Of a stretch of DNA of 48,725 bases, positions 15,507-20,539 are shown one piece after another. Source of the stretch: a virus; the IMG/VR virus record IMGVR_UViG_3300023087_000026, positions 1 through 48,725 of that record. One strand, given 5' to 3'. The position numbers and the translations under genes were made by a program. Under the pieces are notes generated by a model. That model ran no database searches and was not told the origin of the DNA. It saw only the letters and a list, made by a program, of their open reading frames with translations. The stretch's first letter is position 1; the number at the start of each line of letters is the position of its first letter.

Positions 15507-15562
15507 GTATCTTACTGTGGCAATTAGGTCACACTTCTTCACGAGTTTAGCGCATGAACTTC

Positions 15563-15588
15563 AGAAAAAAATGGAACATTTTATTTCT
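15563..15588. repeat. Long hairpin in the control region
   Basis: AGAAA-AAAATG, loop GAA, CATTTT-(A)-TTTCT: eleven pairs with one bulged A. A separate hairpin, AATTTCT-TGAAG-AGAAATT, lies at 15,637-15,655, just before the early promoter. Confidence 0.5.
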
Positions 15589-15662
15589 TGCAGTAGCGCA
15601 GGAAACGGCAAGCGCAGGGGATCACATGACGTGTTGAATTTCTTGAAGAGAAATTATGGGGC

Positions 15663-15690
15663 TTGACTTCTATTACTTACTAACTATTCT
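15663..15690 (+). promoter_or_regulatory. Early promoter of the plus-strand block
   Basis: TTGACT (15,663-15,668) and TATTCT (15,685-15,690) are 16 bp apart, in good position to drive the whole replication block. The -10 lies inside one arm of a long inverted repeat, so promoter opening and repeat folding may compete. Expected transcript start is near 15,697. Confidence 0.65.
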
Positions 15691-15768
15691 AGTAACATAG
15701 ATAGTTTATATCTCTCCCTTTAGGGTGAGAGAGATAATAAACTCTCTTAATGTTACAATAGTTAGTAA
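15677..15768. promoter_or_regulatory. Long inverted repeat over the early promoter and leader
   Basis: TTACTAACTATT (15,677-15,688) and GTAACAT (15,692-15,698) match ATGTTAC (15,750-15,756) and AATAGTTAGTAA (15,757-15,768), giving 19 pairs with a 3-nt bulge. Inside sits TCTCTCCC-TTTA-GGGTGAGA (15,711-15,730). Because the left arm includes the -10, the outer pairing can form only in DNA, while the inner hairpin would be in the mRNA leader. The right arm ends near the ribosome binding site of the first gene. Confidence 0.65.
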
Positions 15769-15779
15769 AGGAAAGTATC

Positions 15780-16385
15780 ATGGCTAAATCAGCAAAATCA
15801 GTCTCAGTAGTTGAAGGAACTTCAATGGATGCTCTAGTAAAAGAGGGCAAAGCCCTAGCAAGAATTTGGAAACAGACTAACAGTCTGAAGGATAGCACAA
15901 AAGCCTCTGGCTTTGATACTCGCCTTGGTAAATTGCTTCAGCAATTGAAAGCGCAGTCTTCACTTGACTCTGGTCAAGTTAGCCGCCAAACACTGACAAC
16001 TTATGGTATTCATACCATTGATCGTCGTCGTCGTGCCGAAGCTCTTTGGTTCGTTGAAAACGAAGTTGCTTGCCGTGATTTCATGAAAGCCTCAAAGAAA
16101 GGCTTCACATCACTTTCTGCTTTACAGAAAGCTATGAATGCTGCTGCTAAAGCAGTTGATGAACCAAAGCAACCTGCTAAAGCAGAAGTGTCCGATGTCG
16201 GACAGTCTGATGACAAACCAACGAAGTTGGTGCAACACTCTGAGACTAAAGTCTCTGTCCCTGTCACTCGCTCAGTGATGGTTAATACCATCATCAAGCA
16301 GTGCGAAGCTAACGGCCTTAACCTTGAAGAGGTTATTGACGATCTAATTTCAAAGCTTGCTTTGCAAGAAAAGAAAGCGGCGTAA
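15780..16385 (+). CDS. First early protein, hypothetical, encoded by hairpin-saturated DNA
   Basis: The 201-aa protein starts with ATG after AAAGGAAAG. It is soluble and basic, with an N-terminal domain ending in a RRRRAEALWFVENEV helix, a variable Ala/Lys/Pro linker (residues about 115-160), and a C-terminal helical segment (VNTIIKQCEANGLNLEEVIDDLI). The length of linker and two helical ends suggest a DNA-binding or regulatory protein, but I recognise no family. The DNA is unusual: about 18 perfect mini-hairpins and one copy of the 14-nt palindrome (encoding VSDVGQ) lie within 606 bases, in all three frame phases. Confidence 0.75.
   Translation: MAKSAKSVSVVEGTSMDALVKEGKALARIWKQTNSLKDSTKASGFDTRLGKLLQQLKAQSSLDSGQVSRQTLTTYGIHTIDRRRRAEALWFVENEVACRDFMKASKKGFTSLSALQKAMNAAAKAVDEPKQPAKAEVSDVGQSDDKPTKLVQHSETKVSVPVTRSVMVNTIIKQCEANGLNLEEVIDDLISKLALQEKKAA
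15811..16368. repeat. Array of short perfect hairpins within a gene
   Basis: Inverted repeats of 5-7 bp with loops of 2-7 nt start at 15811, 15844, 15873, 15900, 15931, 15962, 16003, 16050, 16087, 16113, 16144, 16174, 16190, 16217, 16242, 16276, 16319 and 16356. Examples: AAAGCC-TCT-GGCTTT, ACTTGAC-TCTG-GTCAAGT, ACCAAC-GAA-GTTGGT, TGATGGT-TAAT-ACCATCA. Stem sequences differ, spacing averages about 32 nt, and starts fall in all codon phases. The pattern continues less densely to about 18.3 kb. Confidence 0.75.
16190..16203. repeat. 14-nt palindrome, copy 2 (in coding sequence)
   Basis: GTCCGATGTCGGAC inside the first early gene, read as part of VSDVGQ. Copy 6 encodes the same residues in another gene. 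Confidence 0.75.
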
Positions 16386-16427
16386 CCAAAGGTTACACTG
16401 TTTCTGCTCACTCTAAAGAGTGGGCAG
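16382..16427 (+). promoter_or_regulatory. Two hairpins after the first early gene
   Basis: GTAACC-AAA-GGTTAC (16,382-16,396) includes the stop codon. CTGCTCACTCT-AA-AGAGTGGGCAG (16,404-16,427) gives 11 pairs with one G-T. There is no U-run, so RNA processing or protection of the 3' end is more likely than termination. Confidence 0.5.
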
Positions 16428-16440
16428 TGATGGTGAAACT

Positions 16441-16457
16441 TTAAATCGGAGATTTAA
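16441..16457 (+). promoter_or_regulatory. Hairpin with the ribosome binding site in its loop, gene at 16,460
   Basis: TTAAATC-GGA-GATTTAA, seven pairs closed by C-G. The loop GGA is the Shine-Dalgarno core and the ATG follows two bases later. Confidence 0.65.
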
Positions 16458-16459
16458 TT

Positions 16460-16591
16460 ATGAACACAGTAAAAGTTATCGTAGATAAAAATGGTATCTG
16501 GCATGTTTATCGTACCGATAAAATCACAGGTCAACGTGCGATCTCATTCTTTCAGAATGTCGATGAGGCTAAAGCAGCCTTACTAAAGTAA
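16460..16591 (+). CDS. Small hypothetical protein (43 aa)
   Basis: A 43-aa product, MNTVKVIVDKNGIWHVYR followed by a FFQNVDEAKAALLK helix. The beta-beta-helix look is of a small complete domain. The ribosome binding site is displayed in a hairpin loop. The gene contains further mini-hairpins (TTTATCG-TAC-CGATAAA at 16,506-16,522; CATTCT-TTC-AGAATG at 16,545-16,559). Function unknown. Confidence 0.6.
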   Translation: MNTVKVIVDKNGIWHVYRTDKITGQRAISFFQNVDEAKAALLK

Positions 16592-16595
16592 AACC

Positions 16596-16609
16596 GTCCG
16601 ATGTCGGAC
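16596..16609. repeat. 14-nt palindrome, copy 3
   Basis: GTCCGATGTCGGAC five bases after a stop codon and five bases before a ribosome-binding-site hairpin. First of three identical modules. Confidence 0.8.
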
Positions 16610-16614
16610 ACTTT

Positions 16615-16629
16615 TTAAACGGAGTTTAA
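16615..16629 (+). promoter_or_regulatory. Hairpin with the ribosome binding site in its loop, gene at 16,631
   Basis: TTAAAC-GGA-GTTTAA, six pairs with loop GGA. The start codon follows one base later. Confidence 0.65.
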
Positions 16630-16630
16630 T

Positions 16631-16795
16631 ATGTATTTTGCAAAGTTTCTCACTGTTTTATGCTTGATTTTAACAAGCATTGTATTTGCAGCAACTGTGA
16701 TATTCGTAGCACAAGGCATCCTGACACCTGATTGGCTGCTCATTGGCATCCCTTACATCGGTGTCTGCTTGCTATCTATCTGGGCGGCAGACTAA
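16631..16795 (+). CDS. Small two-segment membrane protein
   Basis: A 54-aa product with two hydrophobic segments (MYFAKFLTVLCLILTSIVF and WLLIGIPYIGVCLLSIW) and hardly any soluble part. Early phage membrane peptides of this size often act on the host envelope or block superinfection, but nothing specific can be said. Its stop overlaps the next start (TAATG). Confidence 0.6.
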   Translation: MYFAKFLTVLCLILTSIVFAATVIFVAQGILTPDWLLIGIPYIGVCLLSIWAAD

Positions 16796-16950
16796 TGACG
16801 AAAGCGGAACTGCTAAAGCAGAAACTTGAACTTGCCAAAATGTTGGCTAATGTTAAAACACCTAACGAGAAATCACTGTCTTATGACAGTGGTTGGAAAG
16901 AACCAAATGATCCAACTTTATTGTCTTACAGTTATATAACACTTGAATGA
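16795..16950 (+). CDS. Small hypothetical protein (51 aa)
   Basis: The product begins MTKAELLKQKLELAKMLANV, an amphipathic helix, then a polar tail. The ATG overlaps the preceding stop, so translation is probably coupled. It contains CTGCT-AA-AGCAG (third exact copy, 16,810-16,821) and CACTGTC-TTAT-GACAGTG (16,874-16,891). Its stop codon lies in the loop of a 14-bp hairpin. Confidence 0.6.
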   Translation: MTKAELLKQKLELAKMLANVKTPNEKSLSYDSGWKEPNDPTLLSYSYITLE

Positions 16951-16971
16951 TTAGTGAAAGTGTTATATAAC
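16931..16971 (+). promoter_or_regulatory. 14-bp perfect inverted repeat spanning a stop codon
   Basis: GTTATATAACACTT (16,931-16,944) and AAGTGTTATATAAC (16,958-16,971) are exact reverse complements around a 13-nt loop holding the TGA. Each arm also contains the self-palindrome GTTATATAAC. No U-run follows. Confidence 0.6.
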
Positions 16972-17003
16972 ATGTATAGACATAAACACTTCAAACTGAA
17001 ACC

Positions 17004-17017
17004 GTCCGATGTCGGAC
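17004..17017. repeat. 14-nt palindrome, copy 4
   Basis: GTCCGATGTCGGAC, four bases before the ribosome-binding-site hairpin of the gene at 17,037. It shares the flanks ACC and ACTTT with copies 3 and 5. Confidence 0.8.
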
Positions 17018-17021
17018 ACTT

Positions 17022-17032
17022 TAACGGAGTTA
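17022..17032 (+). promoter_or_regulatory. Hairpin with the ribosome binding site in its loop, gene at 17,037
   Basis: TAAC-GGA-GTTA, four pairs closed by C-G, ATG four bases later. Confidence 0.55.
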
Positions 17033-17036
17033 TCCA

Positions 17037-17231
17037 ATGAAAATTATTCGTACTTCCCGTTTAACTGGCAACACAACTCACTGGGATATGCCAATCACTC
17101 AAGCACAAATGGATGCTTGGGTCGATGGTGAGTTGATCCAAAACGCCATGCCGCATCTTACAGCGGATCAACGTGAGTTCCTGATGACAGGTATCACACC
17201 TGCCGAATGGCAAGCCGCCTTTGGCGAATAA
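17037..17231 (+). CDS. Small conserved phage protein
   Basis: The 64-aa protein reads MKIIRTSRLTGNTTHW then a helical ADQREFLMTGITPAEWQAAF end. This type of short protein, with the TGITPEEW-like ending, is common in phages of proteobacteria, but its role is not known. It is expressed from the palindrome/hairpin module. Confidence 0.65.
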   Translation: MKIIRTSRLTGNTTHWDMPITQAQMDAWVDGELIQNAMPHLTADQREFLMTGITPAEWQAAFGE

Positions 17232-17239
17232 TTGAAACC

Positions 17240-17253
17240 GTCCGATGTCGGAC
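17240..17253. repeat. 14-nt palindrome, copy 5
   Basis: GTCCGATGTCGGAC, eight bases after the preceding stop and four bases before the next ribosome-binding-site hairpin. Confidence 0.8.
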
Positions 17254-17257
17254 ACTT

Positions 17258-17268
17258 TTACGGAGTAA
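17258..17268 (+). promoter_or_regulatory. Hairpin with the ribosome binding site in its loop, gene at 17,274
   Basis: TTAC-GGA-GTAA, four pairs closed by C-G, ATG five bases later. Confidence 0.55.
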
Positions 17269-17273
17269 CCGTT

Positions 17274-17972
17274 ATGACAGTAACAAACGCAGAGCTATCC
17301 GATCTTATACGTTTCGTCGATGATATCGGCATGTATGCAACAGATCGTCCGATCAATGACACTGAGAACCATGAAGGTTCTTGTATTCACCGCACTGATT
17401 TCTGCGATCAGACCTGCTACAACATGAAGCTGTACAAAATGTACAAGAACATGGCGAACCGTGATGATCGTTGTGAAACGATCTGGCAGAAACTTAGCAC
17501 TTTCAGTGCCATTGAAGTCAAGCAATGGATTGCCAAACGCCGCAAGCCTACACAACGTATTCGTCACATGACCCGTGGCGAGGCGTTCAAAAACATGGCA
17601 GACATTCACCGTGTCAAAGCTATGTGCCTAGACAATCCCGATGTGCTATGGTGGATACCTACCAGAGCATGGCGAGATGATGGCCTACGTCTGGCTATTC
17701 AGGAGTTCCTGATGCCATTGCCAAACTGCGCAATCAATGCATCGTTTGACCCGTCTAACACTGACGACGAATGGCGTATGATGCAAGATGCAGGTTGGAA
17801 CATCATGTTCTTTGGCGATGATGATCGTACCACTGCACCTAATGGTGATCGTATGTTCAAGTGTCCTAAAACCCATAAGGGTTTGAAAGGTCACTGCATG
17901 GACTGCAAGGCAGGTTGCTTTGCACAGAAAACAATTAACCGCACCGTAGTGGTGCATCTATCGGAGCATTAA
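17274..17972 (+). CDS. Cysteine-rich protein, possibly GP88-like
   Basis: The 232-aa protein has two cysteine groups: CIHRTDFCDQTCYN near residue 38 and CPKTHKGLKGHCMDCKAGC near 205. These could bind zinc or an iron-sulfur cluster. The layout recalls the phage GP88 family, whose role is unclear. The ATG at 17,274 is chosen because it follows the ribosome-binding-site hairpin. An upstream in-frame ATG at 17,232 would translate through the palindrome. Hairpins persist in the gene, for example GATCGTT-GTGA-AACGATC (17,466-17,483). Confidence 0.65.
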   Translation: MTVTNAELSDLIRFVDDIGMYATDRPINDTENHEGSCIHRTDFCDQTCYNMKLYKMYKNMANRDDRCETIWQKLSTFSAIEVKQWIAKRRKPTQRIRHMTRGEAFKNMADIHRVKAMCLDNPDVLWWIPTRAWRDDGLRLAIQEFLMPLPNCAINASFDPSNTDDEWRMMQDAGWNIMFFGDDDRTTAPNGDRMFKCPKTHKGLKGHCMDCKAGCFAQKTINRTVVVHLSEH

Positions 17973-17974
17973 CA

Positions 17975-18148
17975 ATGGAATTGTTAGTATCAATTGAAAC
18001 ATCTTATGGTACACGTCGAGTGTACCCTAAGTGTAGCACATCACGAACACTTGCTGAGATTGCAGGTACAACTACGTTGACAGATCGTGATGTAAGTTTA
18101 ATCAAACAACTAGGCTACACATTTCGTGTAGTGACAGAGGAATTGTGA
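17975..18148 (+). CDS. Small hypothetical protein (57 aa)
   Basis: MELLVSIETSYGTRRVYP then LAEIAGTTTLTDRDV and a closing LGYTFRVVTEEL. ATG follows GGAG. Two strands, a helix and two strands suggest a compact fold. The DNA contains GGTACAC-GTCGA-GTGTACC (18,008-18,026) and CTACAC-ATTTC-GTGTAG (18,115-18,131). Function unknown. Confidence 0.6.
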   Translation: MELLVSIETSYGTRRVYPKCSTSRTLAEIAGTTTLTDRDVSLIKQLGYTFRVVTEEL

Positions 18149-18149
18149 T

Positions 18150-18455
18150 ATGAAAGTATACAATGCTATGAATAACATTTATGTTAGATACATGGGCAGG
18201 GAGATTTCCATTGCCCAACATGTCCACAGTGGACACACCGAAGTGCAGGAGATAGGCATACTACCTTCAGGAGTTGATATGCATATTGTAAAATATGATG
18301 CCGTTCTGCCAAGTTTAATTGCAGCATTGCAGGAGATACAAGATGAAATCGAAAGGGACATCTGGGGTGATAAACCCAGTGGCAAAAGCTTTGCTTCAAC
18401 AGCGCAAAAGTCCACAGGTCGTACCGCCCAAGAAGGGCAACAAACGCAAACCTAG
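18150..18455 (+). CDS. Hypothetical protein (101 aa)
   Basis: The product has a globular first part (VRYMGREISIAQHV, IVKYDAVLPSLIAALQEI) and a polar Ser/Thr/Gln tail. The tail region overlaps a second gene at 18,343 by 113 bases, and the composition there looks less protein-like, so the end of this gene may have been extended over its neighbour. Contains TGTCCA-CAG-TGGACA (18,221-18,235). Confidence 0.5.
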   Translation: MKVYNAMNNIYVRYMGREISIAQHVHSGHTEVQEIGILPSGVDMHIVKYDAVLPSLIAALQEIQDEIERDIWGDKPSGKSFASTAQKSTGRTAQEGQQTQT

Positions 18456-18501
18456 TAAGAAGGAAAAGCAAAATGAAATGCGAAATGCAAAACTTTATTA
18501 A
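18343..18501 (+). CDS. Small basic protein in an overlapping frame
   Basis: A 52-aa product, MKSKGTSGVINPVAKALLQQ then Lys-rich PPKKGNKRKPSKKEKQNEMR. It has a better ribosome binding site (AGGAG, 6 nt before ATG) than expected by chance and resembles short basic NPVAKAL-type phage proteins. It overlaps the preceding gene by 113 bases in another frame. Function unknown. Confidence 0.55.
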   Translation: MKSKGTSGVINPVAKALLQQRKSPQVVPPKKGNKRKPSKKEKQNEMRNAKLY

Positions 18502-18616
18502 GTTTTCTAAATCAAAAGTGTCCGATGTCGGACAGAAACCTAAACGTGACGATTGGAAACGTGATCGTAAGATCGCACGTAAAAACAAATCACTAACCCG
18601 TAAACTAGCATCTTAA
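18473..18616 (+). CDS. Small basic protein containing palindrome copy 6
   Basis: A 47-aa product, MKCEMQNFIKFSKSKVSDVG then QKPKRDDWKRDRKIARKN. The segment VSDVGQ is encoded by the 14-nt palindrome in the same frame as in the first early gene. A hairpin AAAACTT-TATT-AAGTTTT lies at 18,489-18,506. Start overlaps the preceding gene. Function unknown. Confidence 0.5.
   Translation: MKCEMQNFIKFSKSKVSDVGQKPKRDDWKRDRKIARKNKSLTRKLAS
18530..18543. repeat. 14-nt palindrome, copy 6 (in coding sequence)
   Basis: GTCCGATGTCGGAC with left flank AAAGT and right flank AGA, as in copy 2. Confidence 0.75.
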
Positions 18617-18633
18617 TAGAAGGAGTATACCCT

Positions 18634-18978
18634 ATGTCTAACACTGCAATCTTTAAATCTGTTCGTTCAACACAACCTGCATTGTATGCTGAACACACAT
18701 TCCACATGAAAAAATGTGTGTCTTACACATACAACTATGCACCGATTGACGATTACATCGTGCAGAATTGGGACAATAAAACTATGCGTCAAATGGCAAA
18801 CGACTTGAACGAATACTTGAACCGCATTATATATCGGTGTGAAGTATTGAAACGTATTGGTATGATTGAACCACGTTATGTACAAGACGGGCGTACCGCA
18901 CTGCGTAATGAACGTCGTGAACTGCGTGTCAAGTTGAAAAAAGTTGAGGCCAAACTAAGTGAGATTAGTGCAGCATAA
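18634..18978 (+). CDS. Hypothetical protein (114 aa)
   Basis: The protein has an aromatic N-terminal part (CVSYTYNYAPIDDYI) and a helical basic C-terminal half (LRNERRELRVKLKKVEAKLS) that should form a coiled coil. ATG follows AAGGAG. No family recognised. Confidence 0.6.
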   Translation: MSNTAIFKSVRSTQPALYAEHTFHMKKCVSYTYNYAPIDDYIVQNWDNKTMRQMANDLNEYLNRIIYRCEVLKRIGMIEPRYVQDGRTALRNERRELRVKLKKVEAKLSEISAA

Positions 18979-19081
18979 AAACAAATGGGTTGTGTATGAT
19001 GATCATGATCGTGTGGTCATCATTACACACAACAAACGTATCGCAATGAAGTATGTGAAGGAGCAAAGCAATGCGAGTTGA
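18968..19081 (+). CDS. Small protein with a GTG start (37 aa)
   Basis: Read from GTG at 18,968: HKNKWVVYDDHDRVVIITHN then a KRIAMKYVKEQ helix. The strand-strand-helix order looks like a real short domain, and both ends overlap neighbouring genes by 11 bases as in a tight operon. No good ribosome binding site, so coupling to the preceding gene is likely. Confidence 0.45.
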   Translation: MQHKNKWVVYDDHDRVVIITHNKRIAMKYVKEQSNAS

Positions 19082-19478
19082 AGTTTATTTTAACCTACAC
19101 AAATACACATGGTCTGTTCGTCAGTGTTCCACTGGCAGAGTAATCTTACACACTGACAAGGTACACATTCGTGACCCTAAGTTTGTGGTACGTAAGGCAG
19201 GGCGTGAACGTGTCCTGCGTGAGGGCAAGAAGAATGTTCATGCATTTGTTCGTGGTGAGATCACACACTTTGATGACTTTGATCCAGAGTATCATCCAGA
19301 CTATCTGGACTACACACTTGTGTCATACAACCCATACAAGTTTGACACATTCGTTGATGTGTATGACACGACACCTGTACGTACAGCCAAACGTGCTATG
19401 CTACAGCTACAGCCAAGCATGGTCGTTGGCGATCACAGAAACAGACCATATCTATATGCGAAAGGAGCAAGTTCATGA
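19071..19478 (+). CDS. Conserved phage protein (135 aa)
   Basis: The segment EVYFNLHKYTWSVRQ, then VRKAGRERVLREGKKNVHAF and VRGEITHFDD, matches a short protein seen in many T7-like phages, without known role. ATG follows AAGGAG. Contains CAGTG-TTC-CACTG (19,122-19,134) and the self-palindrome CTGTACGTACAG (19,375-19,386). Confidence 0.65.
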   Translation: MRVEVYFNLHKYTWSVRQCSTGRVILHTDKVHIRDPKFVVRKAGRERVLREGKKNVHAFVRGEITHFDDFDPEYHPDYLDYTLVSYNPYKFDTFVDVYDTTPVRTAKRAMLQLQPSMVVGDHRNRPYLYAKGASS

Positions 19479-19714
19479 AAATAATGGGCTACGAAATCGT
19501 AGTTGAAATAGATGGGGTGGAAAGTTGCATCCAGTTGGATGACACTTACCCCGCAATCAATGATTGGCACAGTGCCACAGAGTTTGCCATGCGTTTGGCT
19601 CAACACGAGCATCCAGACGCAGACCAGATTGACTTTGTGGAGTGTGGCGAATTTGAAATGGAAGAATACAAACAATATGACTTCATACATGAAGCACCAT
19701 TTATGATACAGTAA
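19475..19714 (+). CDS. Small acidic hypothetical protein
   Basis: A 79-aa acidic protein (YEIVVEIDGVESCIQLDD, then HPDADQIDFVECGEFEMEEY). Starts 4 bases inside the previous gene, after AAAGGAG. Acidic early phage proteins can mimic DNA, but this is only a thought. No family recognised. Confidence 0.6.
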   Translation: MKIMGYEIVVEIDGVESCIQLDDTYPAINDWHSATEFAMRLAQHEHPDADQIDFVECGEFEMEEYKQYDFIHEAPFMIQ

Positions 19715-19723
19715 GGAGTAAAC

Positions 19724-19921
19724 ATGGCTTATGAAAGCAAAGACAGACAATGGTTTGCACTAAGTTGTTTAGGTAACTTACACCCACTAGGTGACTGTGG
19801 GGATGCAATCGAAGCAGAAGAAATAGCAAATGACTTAGGGTTAGATGCAATATGGATTGCTGACGCAGAAACAGTTAAGCAATGGGCAGACACAATCAGA
19901 ACAACTACTGAAAGGATATAA
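19724..19921 (+). CDS. Small hypothetical protein (65 aa)
   Basis: An acidic, Ala-rich product (GDAIEAEEIANDLGLDAIWI). ATG follows AAGGAG. Part of the string of small early genes. No family recognised. Confidence 0.6.
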   Translation: MAYESKDRQWFALSCLGNLHPLGDCGDAIEAEEIANDLGLDAIWIADAETVKQWADTIRTTTERI

Positions 19922-19922
19922 T

Positions 19923-20306
19923 ATGATGGAAGCTAAAATCAAACTAACGAAAACGATGCTAGACAAGAGCATCATTGATGCCAACAAATCTGTGCGAGAG
20001 TTTCTGGATCATGACTTTGGCATGAACTACGACGATAAGTTCTTTACAGAAGAATGGTGGGATGTAGAAAGCCAAAGGACAGAACGTGCGCATTTTATAG
20101 TGGTCGGTGAGTATGCTGATGGCACAGAGGTAGACGTAAAGTTTTACCGTAGTGTAAAACGTGGTGACAAACGTATCAGCATTCAGAAGCTGAAACAATA
20201 TGCAGAGGCAGGGGATCAAGTGGTTCTCACCTCAGATGCGGAGAGTTTACATGATGGATACCGAATACATATCAACATCGTCAAACAAGCCGATGCCACC
20301 GCATGA
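19923..20306 (+). CDS. Hypothetical protein (127 aa)
   Basis: The ATG at 19,923 after GAAAGGATATA is preferred to an upstream in-frame start inside the previous gene. The protein has a central HFIVVGEYADGTEVDVKFYR strand pair and basic segments, perhaps a small nucleic-acid-binding fold. It overlaps the next gene by 4 bases. No family recognised. Confidence 0.6.
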   Translation: MMEAKIKLTKTMLDKSIIDANKSVREFLDHDFGMNYDDKFFTEEWWDVESQRTERAHFIVVGEYADGTEVDVKFYRSVKRGDKRISIQKLKQYAEAGDQVVLTSDAESLHDGYRIHINIVKQADATA

Positions 20307-20539
20307 TGACCCGTGCGATGATTGGTCAGACAGGCCGATACCTAAGCCGAGTTCTGATAGCCCTAAGTGTATTGATTAACGTATTACTTGGTGGTAGTAA
20401 CAACCAAACATTCAGTGCCAGAAACTGGCAGTGGAGAAAAGATAACCTGCCCAATATCGTATGGCTAATTGATTTCTTGTTTGGCAAGGAGCATTGCTGC
20501 ACATGTTGGGTATACTGGAAAACCAGAAAGGATTGGTAA
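20303..20539 (+). CDS. Small membrane-associated conserved protein
   Basis: The 78-aa product has a hydrophobic segment (LSRVLIALSVLINVLLGG), then NQTFSARNWQWRKDNLPNIV and CCTCW near the end. The pattern LLGG-NQTFSARN followed by a late Cys/Trp segment recurs in marine and enterobacterial phages. Two ATGs occur in tandem at 20,303 and 20,306. Function unknown. Confidence 0.65.
   Translation: MMTRAMIGQTGRYLSRVLIALSVLINVLLGGSNNQTFSARNWQWRKDNLPNIVWLIDFLFGKEHCCTCWVYWKTRKDW

Larger units (their letters stand above)
14833..15779. other. Divergent control region, possible origin
   Basis: This 947-bp stretch between the two opposed blocks shows no convincing gene. It holds a minus promoter, two GAAC-N3-GTTC palindromes, several imperfect and perfect hairpins, one copy of the 14-nt palindrome, a pyrimidine-rich run (15,151-15,175) and the early promoter. 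An imperfect repeat CTCACCGCACAC / GTGTGGTGAG (15,183-15,194 and 15,223-15,232) and a perfect TATAAT (15,351-15,356) without a clear -35 are also present. The density of inverted repeats and the position at a divergence point make it a candidate replication origin. Confidence 0.6.

Noticed and set aside
15240-18300. CRISPR array
   Set aside because: The repeated hairpins differ in stem sequence, lie inside genes, and have no constant repeat plus spacer structure.
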